Assembly (NCBI GenBank): GCA_006176705.1 | Contig: QRFJ01000021.1 | Span: 1,411,308-1,475,307 of the forward strand | Source: Cocos nucifera | Taxonomy: Eukaryota; Streptophyta; Magnoliopsida; Arecales; Arecaceae | Direction: 5' to 3' | DNA: 64,000 bases | In this document: positions 1 through 10,479 of the stretch, piece by piece | How positions within the stretch are numbered: position 1 is the stretch's first letter | Layout of the letters: the number at the start of each line of letters is the position of its first letter | The notes under the pieces: generated by a model | What the model was told of the DNA's origin: nothing | Database searches by the model: none | The model's input: only the letters and a program-made list of their open reading frames with translations | Translations under genes and position numbers: made by a program

Positions 1-173
1 TCTTTTCTGAGCACTCTATTTCTATTGGCCAGAAGAACTGATTTGATCGTCGAAGGATCCTACCGAAGCCACCACCACCGACTCCGAACGAAACTTTATT
101 TTGCAGGTCATCGATGGCGACCTCTTCTTCAGCTCCAGCTCGATCTGACGTCAATCAGATTTTGCACCAACAG
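1..173 (+). repeat. 3' end of an LTR (first of three copies)
   Basis: This stretch matches the last part of the LTR at about 5390-5562 and also about 617-789, including the shared GAGCACT, GGCCAGAAGA and TTTTGCACCAACA blocks. It is cut by the window edge. It runs straight into a second, 5'-truncated LTR copy at 174 instead of into an internal region. Confidence 0.75.
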
Positions 174-789
174 AGTTCGAACTCCTCTGAAATTAATATA
201 TGTCAAAGTTCTTCATCAACCAACACATGCTTCCTCCAAACATTGACTATTAAATCTCGACGAACGGACACATCACGAGAGATGACACCTCTCTCTCCAT
301 AGCAAATCTCACGCAGTCTCGAGCGATCCACTATCGGACGATTATGGCTGTCACTATCAGTCTGCGATAGGTGACACCCCTCTCTCCATAGCAAACTTCA
401 TGCGGTCTCGAGCGGCCCACTACCGAATGGTTATGACTGTCACTATCAGTCTGCTACAGACTACACCTCTTCTTCTCCATAACAAATCCCAAGCGGCCTC
501 GAGCAGCCCACTACCGGATGGTATGGCTGTCACTATCAGTCCGCTATAAGCTCCGTCTATAAAAAGGGATCCTCCAAATATGCTTTCTCTAAGCTTTTTT
601 CTTCTTTTCAAAACTCTGCCGAACTCTTTCCTGAGCACTTCATTTCTATTGATCAGAAGAGCTGACTTGATCGTCGAAAGATCCTGCCGAAGCCATCACC
701 ACTGACTTCGGATGGAACTTTATTTTATAGGTCACCGACGGCGACCTCTTCCTTTGCTCCAGCTCAATCCGACGTCAGATTCTGCACCA
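174..789 (+). repeat. 5'-truncated left LTR of the Tat element
   Basis: It aligns with 4936-5562 of the right LTR, so roughly the first 540 bases of the LTR are missing. It contains about three imperfect copies of a roughly 107-bp unit (about 276-550; each unit has a CTCGAGC block, a CCACTA block and TGTCACTATCAGTC). A TATA box and the LTR end follow. Divergence from the right LTR is clear by eye, so the insertion is old. Confidence 0.7.
557..565 (+). promoter_or_regulatory. LTR TATA box (left LTR)
   Basis: TCTATAAAAAGGGATCC occurs about 30-60 bases upstream of the conserved CTTTCTCTAAGCT region, and the same sequence is present at about 5322-5330 in the right LTR. This is the expected position for the Pol II promoter of an LTR. 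Confidence 0.55.
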
Positions 790-1032
790 ATAGGATTGAC
801 GCTAGAAGGAGGGCCCTCTATTTCTGAGGTATCCTTATTCTTAAAGAAATGCTCAGTCGACCCTATGGATCTTCTTCTCCAAGGTCCATCTCCATCCTCT
901 TTCTCAATCCCAGGAAATGCCTCCAAAGAAGGTGACTATCCGAAGATCTACCGCTTCTACTGTCAGATCCAAACCAGACCCATCCATTCCTGCTCCAGCG
1001 CTGGCACTTCAACCTCCTCCTCCACCAGCAAC

Positions 1033-1469
1033 CATGATAGATTTGGAGTAGTTTAACCTACTGATGCAGTGGGTTCGGGGCCTCACTGAGATGGTGTAGA
1101 CCATGCGGCAGCCCCCAACGGTGATTTCGTCAGAAAATCCACCATCGAAATGTCAGAAATCGATTCCAAGAAAAAGTACTTGGGCTAGTATACTCATCAC
1201 CCTTAGAAGAAGTTCTCTCCTTAGAAGAAATTCTTCTCTCAGAAGAAGAATTATGATCTCCTCCAAATAAGCGCAATCAAAGTAAGTATTATTTGTATCA
1301 TCATGATCACGACCACGATACTGAAGAATGCATTCAGCTCCAAGATGAGATCAAGGAGCTCATCAGGAGAGGTCGGCTGGATCGATTCCTCAGATGCCGA
1401 TCTGAAGCAAGTAAAGATCGACCGAGGGCACTGTCGCTGCCAGAACCACCAAGGAGAGTGGAACAATAA
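1033..1469 (+). pseudogene. Decayed Tat/Ogre-type gag fragment
   Basis: Gag makes the retrotransposon particle. Translation on the plus strand gives a Met-Ile-Asp-Leu-Glu start near 1033, interrupted by stop codons, then QWVRGLTEMV near 1068. From 1281 there is a readable stretch with YHHDHDHDTEEC followed by a LQDEIKELIRRGRLDRF segment, ending at a TAA at 1467. The histidine-rich HDTEEC...DEI...L..RG block is typical of the gag C-terminal part in plant Tat-lineage Gypsy elements. At least two in-frame stops break it, so it is not functional. No pol follows it. Confidence 0.68.
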
Positions 1470-1793
1470 GAAGATCAACCGTCTCTCGACATCATCAACA
1501 CTATCTCTAAGGGACTTAGTGCTTCGATGAGCCACCATCTCTCGGCTTCAGAGCCAGGAAAAGTTTGCCCCAAATTGAAAAGATTCATATAAAATAGAGA
1601 AGTTCGTACGGCCCAGAGCTTATCGCTTGAAGAAGCTCGAAGAAACAACGCTCCCATGACCTTAGAATTCAAAAAATCTAGAATATGCTATCAGTAATTT
1701 TCCTCCAATAAAACTCCTCCATTTCAATATTATGATTTTTTGGTATAAAAACTATATGATGACAGAAAAAAAGTAATCAATAGTGGCCATGTT
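1470..1793. other. Internal TE sequence without recognisable domain
   Basis: This lies between the gag remnant and the 115-bp array. Several short stop-interrupted reading stretches are present and none resembles a protease or polymerase. I treat it as residual polyprotein or spacer of the element. Confidence 0.4.
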
Positions 1794-3220
1794 AGGAACA
1801 GAAGAAGAACCTCATCCTAACATGAGCAAGTCGAAGGCCTAATTCATTTTAGACGAGATGGGGGAAGAGGTCCTAACAATGATCCTTATGTACCCCTACA
1901 GCCCATTAGGAACAGGAGGAGAACCTCGTTCTAACGTGAGCAAAGTTGAAAGGCCTCGTTCATTTTAGATGAGATGAGAGAAGAGATCCTGACAACGGTC
2001 CTTATGCACCCTACAATTCGTTAGGAACAGGAGAAAAACCTCATCCTAATATGAGCAAAGTCGAAGGTCTCGCTCATTTTAGACGAGATGAGGAAAGAGA
2101 TCCTGACAACGGCCCTTATGTGCCCCTAAAGTTCATTAGGAATATGAGGAGAACTTCGTCCTAACGTGAGCAAAGTCGAAGGTCTCGTTTCTTTTAGACA
2201 AGATGAGGGAAGAAGCCCTGACAATGGCCCTTATGCGCCCTTACAGTCCATAAGGAATAGAAGGAGAATCTCGTCCTAACGTGAGCAAAGTCGAAGGCCT
2301 TATTCCTTTTAGACGAGATGAGGAACGAGACCCTGACAATGGCCCTTATGTACCCTTAAAGTCCATTAGGAATAGGAGGAGAACCTCGTCCTAACATGAG
2401 CAAAGTCGAAAGCCTTATTCATTTTAGACGAGATGAGGAAAGAGGTCCTGACAATGGCCTTTATATATTCCTACAGTCAATTAGGAATAGAAGGAGAACC
2501 TCATCCTAACGTGAGCAAAATCGAAGGCCTCATTCATTTTAGATGAGATGAGGGAAGAGATCTTGACAATGATCCTTATGTGCCCTTACAGTCCGTTAAG
2601 AATAGAAGGAGAATCTCGTCCTAATGTGAGCAAAGTCGAAGGCCTCATTCATTTTAGATGAGATAAGGAGAGAGGCCCTGACAACGGTCCTTATGTGTCC
2701 CTACAGTCCATTAGGAATAAGAGAAGAATCTCATCCTAATATGAGCAAAGTCGAAGGCCTCATTCATTTTAGATGAGATGAGGGGAGAGGTTCTGACAAC
2801 AATCCTTATGTACTCCTACAAGCCCATTAGGAACAGAAGGAGAACCTCATCCTAACGTGAGCAAAGTCGAAGGGTCTTGTTCGTTTTAGACAATGACCTT
2901 TATGTGCCCCTACAGCCCGTTAGGAACAGAAGGAGAACCTCATCCTAACGTAAGTAAAGTCGAAGGTCTCGTTCGTTTTAGACGAGATGGGGGAAGAGGC
3001 CCTGACAATAGCTCTTATATGCCCTTATAGCCCTTAGGAACAGGAGAAGAACCACGTCCTAACGTGAGCAAAGTCAAAGACCTCGTTCATTTTAGACGAG
3101 GTGAGGGAGAGATTCCGACAACGATCCTAATGTGCTCCTACAGTCTGTTAGGAATAGGAGGAGAACCTCGTCCTAACATGAGCATAAGTCGGAACCTCAT
3201 AGATCAAAGACATGGAGAAC
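1794..3220 (+). repeat. Tandem array, about 115-bp period, about 12 copies
   Basis: Units begin near 1794, 1909, 2022, 2137, 2250, 2365, 2480, 2595, 2710 and 2827, then continue less regularly to about 3220. One unit near 2880-2925 has a deletion. Each unit has GTTAGGA and TCCTAAC arms about 17 bases apart, then GAGCAAAGTCGAAGG, then a second short CTCGT/ACGAG inverted pair. The copies vary by substitutions but keep spacing and arms. There is no long open frame along the array. Confidence 0.85.
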
Positions 3221-3338
3221 GAAAAAACTCGGTGAAGAATTCTTACACATATTTTTTCATGATAATCTGATTACGTCAAATACGAAAAGTAGAATCTTAT
3301 CCTAGTTTGCAAGAGAGTTCCTAGTTCGAAGTCCTAAC

Positions 3339-3415
3339 AAGCTCGGCGTTCATAATAAGCTCGACGTCCACAACAAGCCCGGTATCCACAACGAGCTCGA
3401 CGTCTGCAACAAGCA
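3339..3415 (+). repeat. 18-bp short tandem repeat, four copies
   Basis: The unit is close to AAGCTCGACGTCCACAAC, repeated four times with a few substitutions, followed by a partial fifth copy. It sits between the 115-bp and 69-bp arrays. Confidence 0.8.
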
Positions 3416-3459
3416 TGGAAACTTGGGATCGAAACTCTTTTCTATGCTTCAACCTCAAT

Positions 3460-4300
3460 AGAAGATAAGATCTCCTTCAATCTCGACTAGAGATAAGATC
3501 TCCTCCGAGCTTCAATCCTTCAATAGGAGATAAGATCTCCTTCAACCTCAATTGGAGATAAGATCTCCTCCAAGCTTCAACTTCAACGTCAACAGGAGAT
3601 AAATCTTCTTCAACCTCGACTGGAGATAAGATTTTTCTCGAGCTTCAATATCAACGTCAATAGGAGATAAGATCTCCTTCAACCTCGGTTGGAGATAAGA
3701 TTTCCCTCGAGTTTCAACGTTAACCTCAATAGGACATAAGATCTCCTTCAACCTCAGCTGAAGATAAGATCTCCTCCGAGCTCTAATCCTTCAATAGGAG
3801 ATAAGATCTCCTTCAATCTCAACTGAAGATAAGATCTTTCCCGAGCTTCAACATCAACGTCAATAGAAAATAAGATCTCTTCCTAGCTCCAACCCTTCAA
3901 TAGGAGATAAGATCTCCTTCAACCTCGATTGGAGATAATATCTCCTCCGAGCTTCAACATCAACATCAATAGGAGATAAGATCTCCTTTAACCTCGGCTG
4001 GAGATAAAATCTTTTTTGAGCTTCAACTTCAACGTTAATAGGAGATAAGATCTTCTTCAATCTCGTCTGGAGATAAGATCTCTTCCGAGCTTCAACGTCA
4101 ACGTCAATGGAAGATAAGATCTCCTTCAACCTCAATTGGAGATAAGATCTCCTTCGAGTTTCAACGTCAACCTTAATAGAAGATAAGATCTTCTTCAACC
4201 TCGACTGGAGATAAGATCTCCTCCAAGCTTTTAGGAGCTTCGACCTCAATAGGAGATAAGATCTCCTTTAACCTTCGTAGAAGGTAAGATCTCTCTTAAG
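3460..4300 (-). repeat. Tandem array, about 69-bp period with GGAGATAAGATCTCC palindromes
   Basis: About twelve imperfect units alternate GGAGATAAGATCTCC with CTTCAACCTCGA or GAGCTTCAAC segments. GGAGAT and ATCTCC are inverted around AAG, so each unit can form a short hairpin. On the minus strand the array reads open for long stretches (3860-4249 and 3548-3751), giving a roughly 23-residue repeat containing SYLQSRLKEILSPI. Because the period is a multiple of three, an open frame could arise by chance, so I do not call a gene. Confidence 0.82.
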
Positions 4301-4377
4301 TTTCAACCTGAATGGATGCAGACATCGAAAAAGAACTTTGACAGTCATCTTTTTTTACTTCCTTCGAATTTCGAACT

Positions 4378-4395
4378 CGAGAGTGAGGAGACTAT
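4378..4395 (+). other. Polypurine tract before the right LTR
   Basis: GAGAGTGAGGAGACTAT directly precedes the LTR start TGTTGG at 4396. This is where the primer for plus-strand DNA synthesis of an LTR element is expected. Confidence 0.55.
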
Positions 4396-5562
4396 TGTTG
4401 GAAATAAACCCCACTCTCGTTGAAGTCCAGTCTGATGCTTAGCCTAATGCAACTGATAATCATGGAGGAGCTTCGATCGAAAATTCTTTCTCCAGTGGTC
4501 GGATCCCAGCCGAACTCCTCCAGCGGTCGAACTCCTTCCGAATTTCTTCTTCAGTCAAATTTCTTCAAGAGCCGAACTCCTTTCAGACTTCTTCTTCAAT
4601 CGAATTCCTCTAAGAGTCGAACTCCTTCCGAACTTCTCTTTCAGTCGAATTCTTCTAAGAGCCGAACTTCTTCCGGATACCTCTTTCAGTTAAATTTTTT
4701 TCGAAGCCGAACTTCTCCTTTAGTCGGATTCCTTCAGGAGCCGAACTCCTTCTAAATTTTTTCTTTAATTGGATTCCTATAGGAGCCAAACTCCTTTCGA
4801 ACTTCTCTTTCAGTCGGATTCCTCCAAGAGTCGAACTCCTTTTGGACTTCTCCTTCAGTCGGATTCCTCTAGTAGATTACTTTCAGATTTTAGCTAGCAT
4901 TCCTCCTAGATGATCTTCTTTAGCCATATTCTCTTTCGGAGTCTGAACTCCTCTGAAATTGATATATGTCAAAGTTCTTCATCAACTAACACCTGCTTCC
5001 TCCGAACTTTGACTATTAAATCTCGACGAATGGGCACATCATGAAAGACGACACCTTTCTCTCCGTAGCAAATCCCATGCAGCCTCGAGCAGCCTACTAC
5101 CGGACGGTTATGGCTGTCACTATCAGTCTATGACAGACGACATCCCTATCTCCGTAGCAAATTCTACACGATCCCGAGCAGCCCACTACTAGATGGTTAT
5201 GACTGTCACTATCAGTCTGCTACAGACGATACCTTTTTCTCTTCGTAACAAATTTCATGCGGCTCCGAGTGGCCCACTATCGGACGGTATGGCTATCACT
5301 GTCAGTCTGCTACAGACTCCGTCTATAAAAAGGATCCTCCAGATACGCTTTCTCTAAACTCTCTTCTCCTTCCCAAAACTCTGCTGAATTCTTTCCTGAG
5401 CACTCCATTTCTGTTGGCCAGAAGAGTTAATTTGATCGTCAGAAGGTCCTACCGGAGCCACCACCATCGACTTCGGACAGAATTTTATTTTACAGGTCAT
5501 CGACGGTGACCTCTTTCTCAGCTCCAGTTCGATCCGGCGTCAACCAGATTCTGCACCAACAT
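4396..5562 (+). repeat. Right LTR of the Tat element
   Basis: The LTR is about 1.17 kb, starts TGTTGGAAATAAACCCC and ends GCACCAACA. It carries a 45-bp tandem array at about 4497-4885 (units with AGAGCCGAACTCCTTCCGAA and TCAGTCGGATTCCT), then three 107-bp units at about 5030-5315, a TATA box near 5322, and the transcribed end. Its last 627 bases match 174-789. No clear 5-bp target duplication could be verified because the left border lies outside the window. Confidence 0.75.
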
Positions 5563-7482
5563 TAGGATTAGAGAATGATATAACAAATAGATCATAAATG
5601 CATACATCAAACCAAAAAAATTAAGGAACCAAATCGAAATTTAACAACACCGACTAAGAATGGATTGTACAAAACATATTTCAAATAATAAATATAATAT
5701 ACATATAAATATAATACAATATACAACAAAAGACACAACCATAAAATGCATAACAACAAGGCATAAACTATAAATATAATATAAAAGATTAAAAAAATAA
5801 ACATGGGTAAGAATTTTACGTAAGAAAAAATTGAAAATAGATTCTCGATCAAACCATTCTTTTATGCACTTTTTTTTATTTTTTTGACATATAAAATAAA
5901 TAAAGAGAGAATTAGAACTTACAATATAAATAATATCCATGCATAAAGGACAACCAACAATAGAAGCCGAAGACACAGACCTTTGAGATGCAAAATTGGC
6001 AACAAATAATGAAGAAAAAGGCAAAAAAAAAATGATAAAAGAGCTTATATAGAGGTAGATGAATTTTTTTGTTCATTATGAAATTTATTAAAAGAACACA
6101 ATTCAACTTCACAACCTTTTAATTCCCACAACATTACTTTCAAAGAACATACAACTTTGAAAAAAAAAATTCTAGTAACTATTTTATCAATACTAAAATA
6201 GAATATTTAATATAAATAATATTCTAAAAGTGTTAAAAAAAAAATCCCAACTATGGCTTTTGTCTTCCAAAACTATCGATCCATAATAAAATAGAATATT
6301 TAATACAAATAATATTTTTTTAAAAAAATCATAACTATGGCCTTTTGTCCTCCGAAACTATCGACCAAAACAAAGAAATTTATGAAGATGAAAATCCCTA
6401 ATAGGTAAATTTCTTTAACTTTGACATATCTTATATAGGAGTTCCAAAGATAACAACAGCAACGTCTTCACAATGTAAAGTATTCAGGAAGTCAAACACA
6501 TCGTCCATTGGCATTACCAACATTGAGTATAAAAAACGGAACAAATATAAAAACTTAATACAGCAAAGAACAAACAAAATGACAATTTACCTTTCTATAG
6601 AGCAACCAATGTAGAACCATTTACATGCAACAACCAAATTTATAGTTTAGAAAACTAACCCAAATCACTTAGCTCCAACATCAACTCCGAATTCAGCCAA
6701 ATAAAAAAAAATAAAATGTAAATGGTCAAAATGAGGGAAAAAACCCAAACCGACGACATCTCTCGCCAACAGCAAACACATTCAGATGAAAACACCAAAC
6801 ATAGGAAAAATAAATTATAAATATTAGCTTAATTTTAGAGGATCAGCATGGTTCGACAATAAATGACCAAGAACAATGACAACGTTTATTTTTTTAATTT
6901 ATTTTTCTATCTTCCATCATTTCTTCTAATATTCATCGGATAAAGAAGCAACCATAGATGAAAATTTTTTTTTCAAAAAATACTTATGACGGTAATAATC
7001 ATCGGAGAAAAAGTGATCAGATACTTAAAGTCACTAGATAATGATGCAACCGAACAATAATAGGCTAATTTTCTTAAAAAAATAAATTACCAATTTGGTA
7101 AGCTACATAGGATGAATTTTAAAAAAAATTCAAAAATTAGTAAAAAAATTGCTATGAAAAGGTTAGACTCTCAGCATATACGAAAAACATCTAGAAAATA
7201 AACTGGTAAAAAAGCAAAACACGATGACGTTTATCATCAAAATCACAATAACATATAATGTGGAGAAAAAAATTGATGGAAAATGATAGTGTGTTGCAAA
7301 TAGCAGAAGAATAATCATCGGACAATGAAAAAAATCGTTGGATACAACAATGGTACTATATGATTATGTCACACAGACGGCGTAAAGAAACAAAGACTAA
7401 AATAAAGAGGGCACAATTTTAGGGTTAGGAAAATATATCAAATAAGGTAGACAACACTATGGCTAATTAGGACAGCCAACAC
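5563..7482. other. AT-rich stretch without recognisable genes
   Basis: This is A-rich on the plus strand, with short reading frames only. Minus-strand frames near 5607-6112 are rich in Phe, Leu, Ile and Tyr simply because the DNA is A/T-rich. An imperfect direct repeat of about 90 bases occurs at about 6192-6280 and 6283-6365, sharing AAAATAGAATATTTAATA and AACTATGGC. I see no transposase, splice-site or RNA gene signal. Confidence 0.5.
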
Positions 7483-7622
7483 GGCCAACAATTGCTACAT
7501 GTCAATTTAATAGTAAATTTTAATGCTGACATCACAAACAAATAAAAATTGTGGCCAACAATTGCTACATGTCAATTTAATAGTAAATTTTAATGCTGAC
7601 ATCACAAACAAATAAAAATTGT
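7483..7622 (+). repeat. 70-bp tandem duplication
   Basis: Two essentially identical 70-bp units run from GGCCAACAATTGCTACATG to AAATAAAAATTGT. A diverged relative of the unit appears at about 8221-8300, so it belongs to a small local repeat family associated with the (TA)n tracts. Confidence 0.85.
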
Positions 7623-7709
7623 ACAAATGCTGACACGGCAACTCAAAAGACAAATGAAAATTATATAGATATTGATATGGCAAATTAGGAGTCATCTTCC
7701 TGACCTCTC

Positions 7710-7714
<5 letters not shown>

Positions 7715-7790
<76 letters not shown>
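7715..7790. repeat. (TA)n microsatellite
   Basis: About 76 bases of uninterrupted TA. Confidence 0.97.
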
Positions 7791-7791
<1 letters not shown>

Positions 7792-8169
7792 CTAAATTAT
7801 AATCAGGTCGATCAGTTTTGAATCCAAATTTGATCAGATCAAAACTCTATAATAAGTATTTTACATCAATAATCCAAGTCATTGAATATGATCTACTACC
7901 TTAAAACTATTTGTACATAAAAAATCATATAATTTGAAGATGTCTAGCTTATTTATTAAATAGTCAAAAATTGGATAGCCTAAATAAAATTTAATTAGAT
8001 ATATTTTTTGATTATTTGATTCATAGGTTAAAAATCTTCAAATCATATAATTTTTAGCATGCAAGCAATTTTGAGGTAGTAGATCATACCGATGATTGAT
8101 GTAGGATCCCATTATCTAGTTTTGATTTGATCAAATCTAAATCCAAATTCGATCAATTTTATCCAAATC

Positions 8170-8174
<5 letters not shown>
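7791..8174. mobile_element. Fold-back MITE between (TA)n tracts
   Basis: The two halves are inverted repeats of each other. TTTGATCAGATCAAAAC near 7832 pairs with GTTTTGATTTGATCAAAT near 8119, and ATGATCTACTACCT near 7889 pairs with GAGGTAGTAGATCAT near 8073. AATCATATAATTTGAAGAT near 7923 pairs with ATCTTCAAATCATATAATT near 8033. No coding capacity is seen. The element is about 385 bp and directly abuts TA microsatellites on both sides, which resembles plant MITEs that insert in, or expand, TA tracts (Micron-like). The family is an inference. Confidence 0.7.

Positions 8175-8211
<37 letters not shown>
8175..8211. repeat. (TA)n microsatellite
   Basis: About 36 bases of TA on the right side of the fold-back MITE. 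Confidence 0.95.
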
Positions 8212-8214
<3 letters not shown>

Positions 8215-8346
8215 TACGATAGCCAACATAGTTAATAATTGCCGCATGTCAACTTAACAATAAATTTTAATGTTGATGTCACAAATAAATAAAAATTATA
8301 TAGATACTGACATGACAACTCAGAAGTTCTTTTTCTGGCCTCACTG

Positions 8347-8347
<1 letters not shown>

Positions 8348-8408
<61 letters not shown>
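8348..8408. repeat. (AT)n microsatellite
   Basis: About 60 bases of uninterrupted AT following a diverged copy of the 70-bp repeat unit. Confidence 0.96.
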
Positions 8409-8412
<4 letters not shown>

Positions 8413-8796
8413 TCGAGAGCATCTTACATCTTTTATTTTATCTAAAAAAAAAATTCCATATGAGTTTAAAAATATTTTATTAAAAATAGCGGAGAAAATC
8501 AAGTTGCACATATTTTGATACTGACATCCCTAGCTTGTATCCTGGGGAAGAAAAAAATCTTCGTAATTTTTTTATTGCCACCGTTGGATGTGAGTCCTGC
8601 AGAAGTTTGATACCGCCCTGACTTATACTTGGATATTTTTGATCTAGATCGTAGGCTGGGACAAAGGCATTGTTGTAGAATATCCAAAATTGGGCCTTAC
8701 GAGCAAAACCGATGAACCACACGATCGCCGAGACCGCACCGCCGTTCTGAAGCCTAGCATTTCCTCCCCCTTTTGATCTCCAGGAGCGGCGAAGAG
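8409..8796. other. Spacer upstream of the NOC1/SWA2 pseudogene
   Basis: No feature is identified here. GC content rises toward 8700 as the pseudogene begins. Reading frames on the minus strand are shadows of the pseudogene. Confidence 0.4.
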
Positions 8797-9594
8797 ATGA
8801 AACAAGGGGGCTCTCGAAGCCCAACGAGCCCCAACAACCCCCCGAGGACCTCGAGCTTCTCAAATCCAACATCGCATCCTTTGCCTCCTCCCTCAGCCTC
8901 TCCTACTCTCTCTACCGCCGGCTTCGATGATTCTGACTTTCTAAAAATGGGCCCCCTCGAATGCACCCTCCCCAAACCCTATGCTTTCGAAAAGATCGAT
9001 GGCGATAAGAAGAAGAACAAGAAGGATGACTCCGGTTTGGGATCGATCCCAAATCCAAGCCTGAGCCCCATCCGTTGCAAATAGATCCATTAGAGAACAC
9101 CAAAGATGACAACAAGAAGAACCTCCCCAAGTTGCCATTGATGAAGGCGAGAGAACTGTCCAAGCAATGGTACGTGGACGCCGATGAGCTGGAGGGGAAA
9201 GTCCTGGGTCCAGATGGAAGGAAGAATGCTAATAGAGAACATGACTATGATGATCTCGATAGAGTTGCTGATGAGAACGACGATGACTTGCTTGGAGACG
9301 GAAGTGATGGACGCCGGTCCAACTCCCAATCTTGCTGAAAGAAAATGTGAAGATAGATGTTGATGGTAATCTTGATATCGCAGAAAATAATGATATTATT
9401 GATGGTGGGACCGATGAAGATGAATCCAGTCAGGCTGCCAAGATAAAGCGAAGGGAAAGAAAAGAAAGTTTGATAGAAGGAATTGTGCATCACCATTTGC
9501 AAATCCAGAGGAATACGAACATCTAATAAATGGCGATATGGACATAACAAAGAAGTCTGGATCACGTAAGAGAAAGAAGAAGACATCCGATTGA
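8797..9594 (+). pseudogene. Pseudogene of NOC1/CEBPZ-type ribosome biogenesis factor (plant SLOW WALKER2)
   Basis: The parent protein (NOC1/CEBPZ, SWA2 in plants) is a nucleolar factor for 60S pre-ribosome assembly. I recognise pieces in order and in shifting frames: PEDLELLKSNIASFASSLSL near 8841; AGFDDSDFLKMGPL near 8920; a lysine-rich linker; KLPLMKARELSKQWYVDADE then LEGKVLGPDG near 9130-9220; an acidic segment near 9240-9420; and a C-terminal SPFANPEEYEHLINGD then KSGSRKRKKKTSD with a stop near 9594. At least three frameshifts separate these. The central CBF domain, which makes up most of the protein, is absent, so the N-terminal part is joined directly to the C-terminal tail. No introns interrupt the pieces, which fits a processed copy with an internal deletion, but no poly(A) tail is obvious. 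Identification is from family memory and should be searched. Confidence 0.62.
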
Positions 9595-9951
9595 GATAAT
9601 TTTTCCCATAAATTCTTCTCCCCCTTGTAATCTCTATCTTATACCATGGAGGACATAGGCCTTTTAGAAAATTTTATGTCCTGCATAATATAATCTGAAG
9701 AGAGAATTTTGACATTACTATTATTTCTAACCAGATTACAAAATAGAAGTATTCTTTGGTCCGCGATGCAATTTTGAGGGATCAGCAGTTTGATCCTCGT
9801 TGTAGATTGTTCATGCTGGTGGAGGTATGACATCGTTGTTGTTTTTGGAAGTTGTACGCATTTATACAATTTTTTTTTATTAGAAATTATCTTTATTATT
9901 TAGAATTATAATTTTATGTTTGGTACTTAATGAATAGCTTTTTCACATAAA
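9595..9951. other. Pseudogene 3' flank
   Basis: Ordinary AT-rich sequence, possibly the old 3' UTR of the pseudogene. Nothing else is supported. It ends at the left border of the duplicated TE block. Confidence 0.4.
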
Positions 9952-10349
9952 AAATATATAAATTAAGATTTGATATTACCCAATTCAAGGCACATTTTAG
10001 AAGGTGCTTCTTTTAGAATAGAATTTATTCTATCTAAATGCAAACAGTTGATAGCAGTCTACTCTCAAAATATAATAAACTGCTTTGTGTTCTCTTTAAA
10101 GTGCACTCTAATAAAGAAGAATCAGAGTCAAAGCCAAACTAGCCAAATCCAGATACGTTGAAAATCAGCAAACTTAGTTGAAACAAATTCTCCAACAATT
10201 CTTTTTTATGTAAACACATTAATCATCTTCTCAAGTGCTTAATGGGTGCAGTTAAGTTCACTCAATTAGTGCTCTCAATCCTCTCCTCTAATCTGATATT
10301 ATTCGAATGGAAGAAAATGTTATTTCTGATGGATGGAAAGTACAATCGT

Positions 10350-10479
10350 ACAATCCCTTTTCCATTTATCGATATGAAAAGGGTGAGTACAATTGGATGC
10401 TTAAGCATTCTTTTACAATCCCTTCCCCATTTACGAACATGAAAAGGGTGAGTATAATTGGATGCTTAGGCATTCTTTT
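10350..10479 (+). repeat. 65-bp tandem duplication
   Basis: Two units of about 65 bases share ACAATCCCTT, CATGAAAAGGGTGAGTA and AATTGGATGCTTA. The same pair recurs in copy 2 at about 30305-30434. Confidence 0.8.

Larger units (their letters stand above)
1..5562 (+). mobile_element. Non-autonomous Tat-lineage Gypsy LTR retrotransposon (TR-GAG/LARD-like)
   Basis: The element is bounded by a right LTR at 4396-5562 and partial left LTR copies at 1-789. The LTR starts with TGTTGG, follows a purine-rich tract, and ends with CACCAACA. Right after the left LTR, the GACGCTAGAAGGAGGG stretch resembles the primer-binding region usual in this lineage. The interior has a decayed gag with the Tat-type gag C-terminus (1281-1469) but no protease, reverse transcriptase, RNase H or integrase that I can see. 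Three tandem arrays fill most of it (1794-3220, 3339-3415, 3460-4300). The element therefore must depend on relatives for movement and looks dead. A relative in reverse orientation lies at 49848-53374. Lineage assignment rests on the gag motif and LTR style, so it is an inference of fair strength. Confidence 0.72.

Noticed and set aside
1794..3220. CRISPR-like spaced repeats
   Set aside because: The units are directly adjacent, diverged 115-bp repeats inside a plant retrotransposon, with no unique spacers and no cas genes.
3548..4249. Repeat protein on the minus strand of the 69-bp array
   Set aside because: Kept only as a finding, not a gene. A period divisible by three plus few stops in the unit is enough to explain it.
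5607..6112. Overlapping minus-strand frames with hydrophobic, membrane-like proteins
   Set aside because: The Phe, Ile, Leu and Tyr content follows from A-rich DNA on the plus strand. No start context, family resemblance or splice support is seen.
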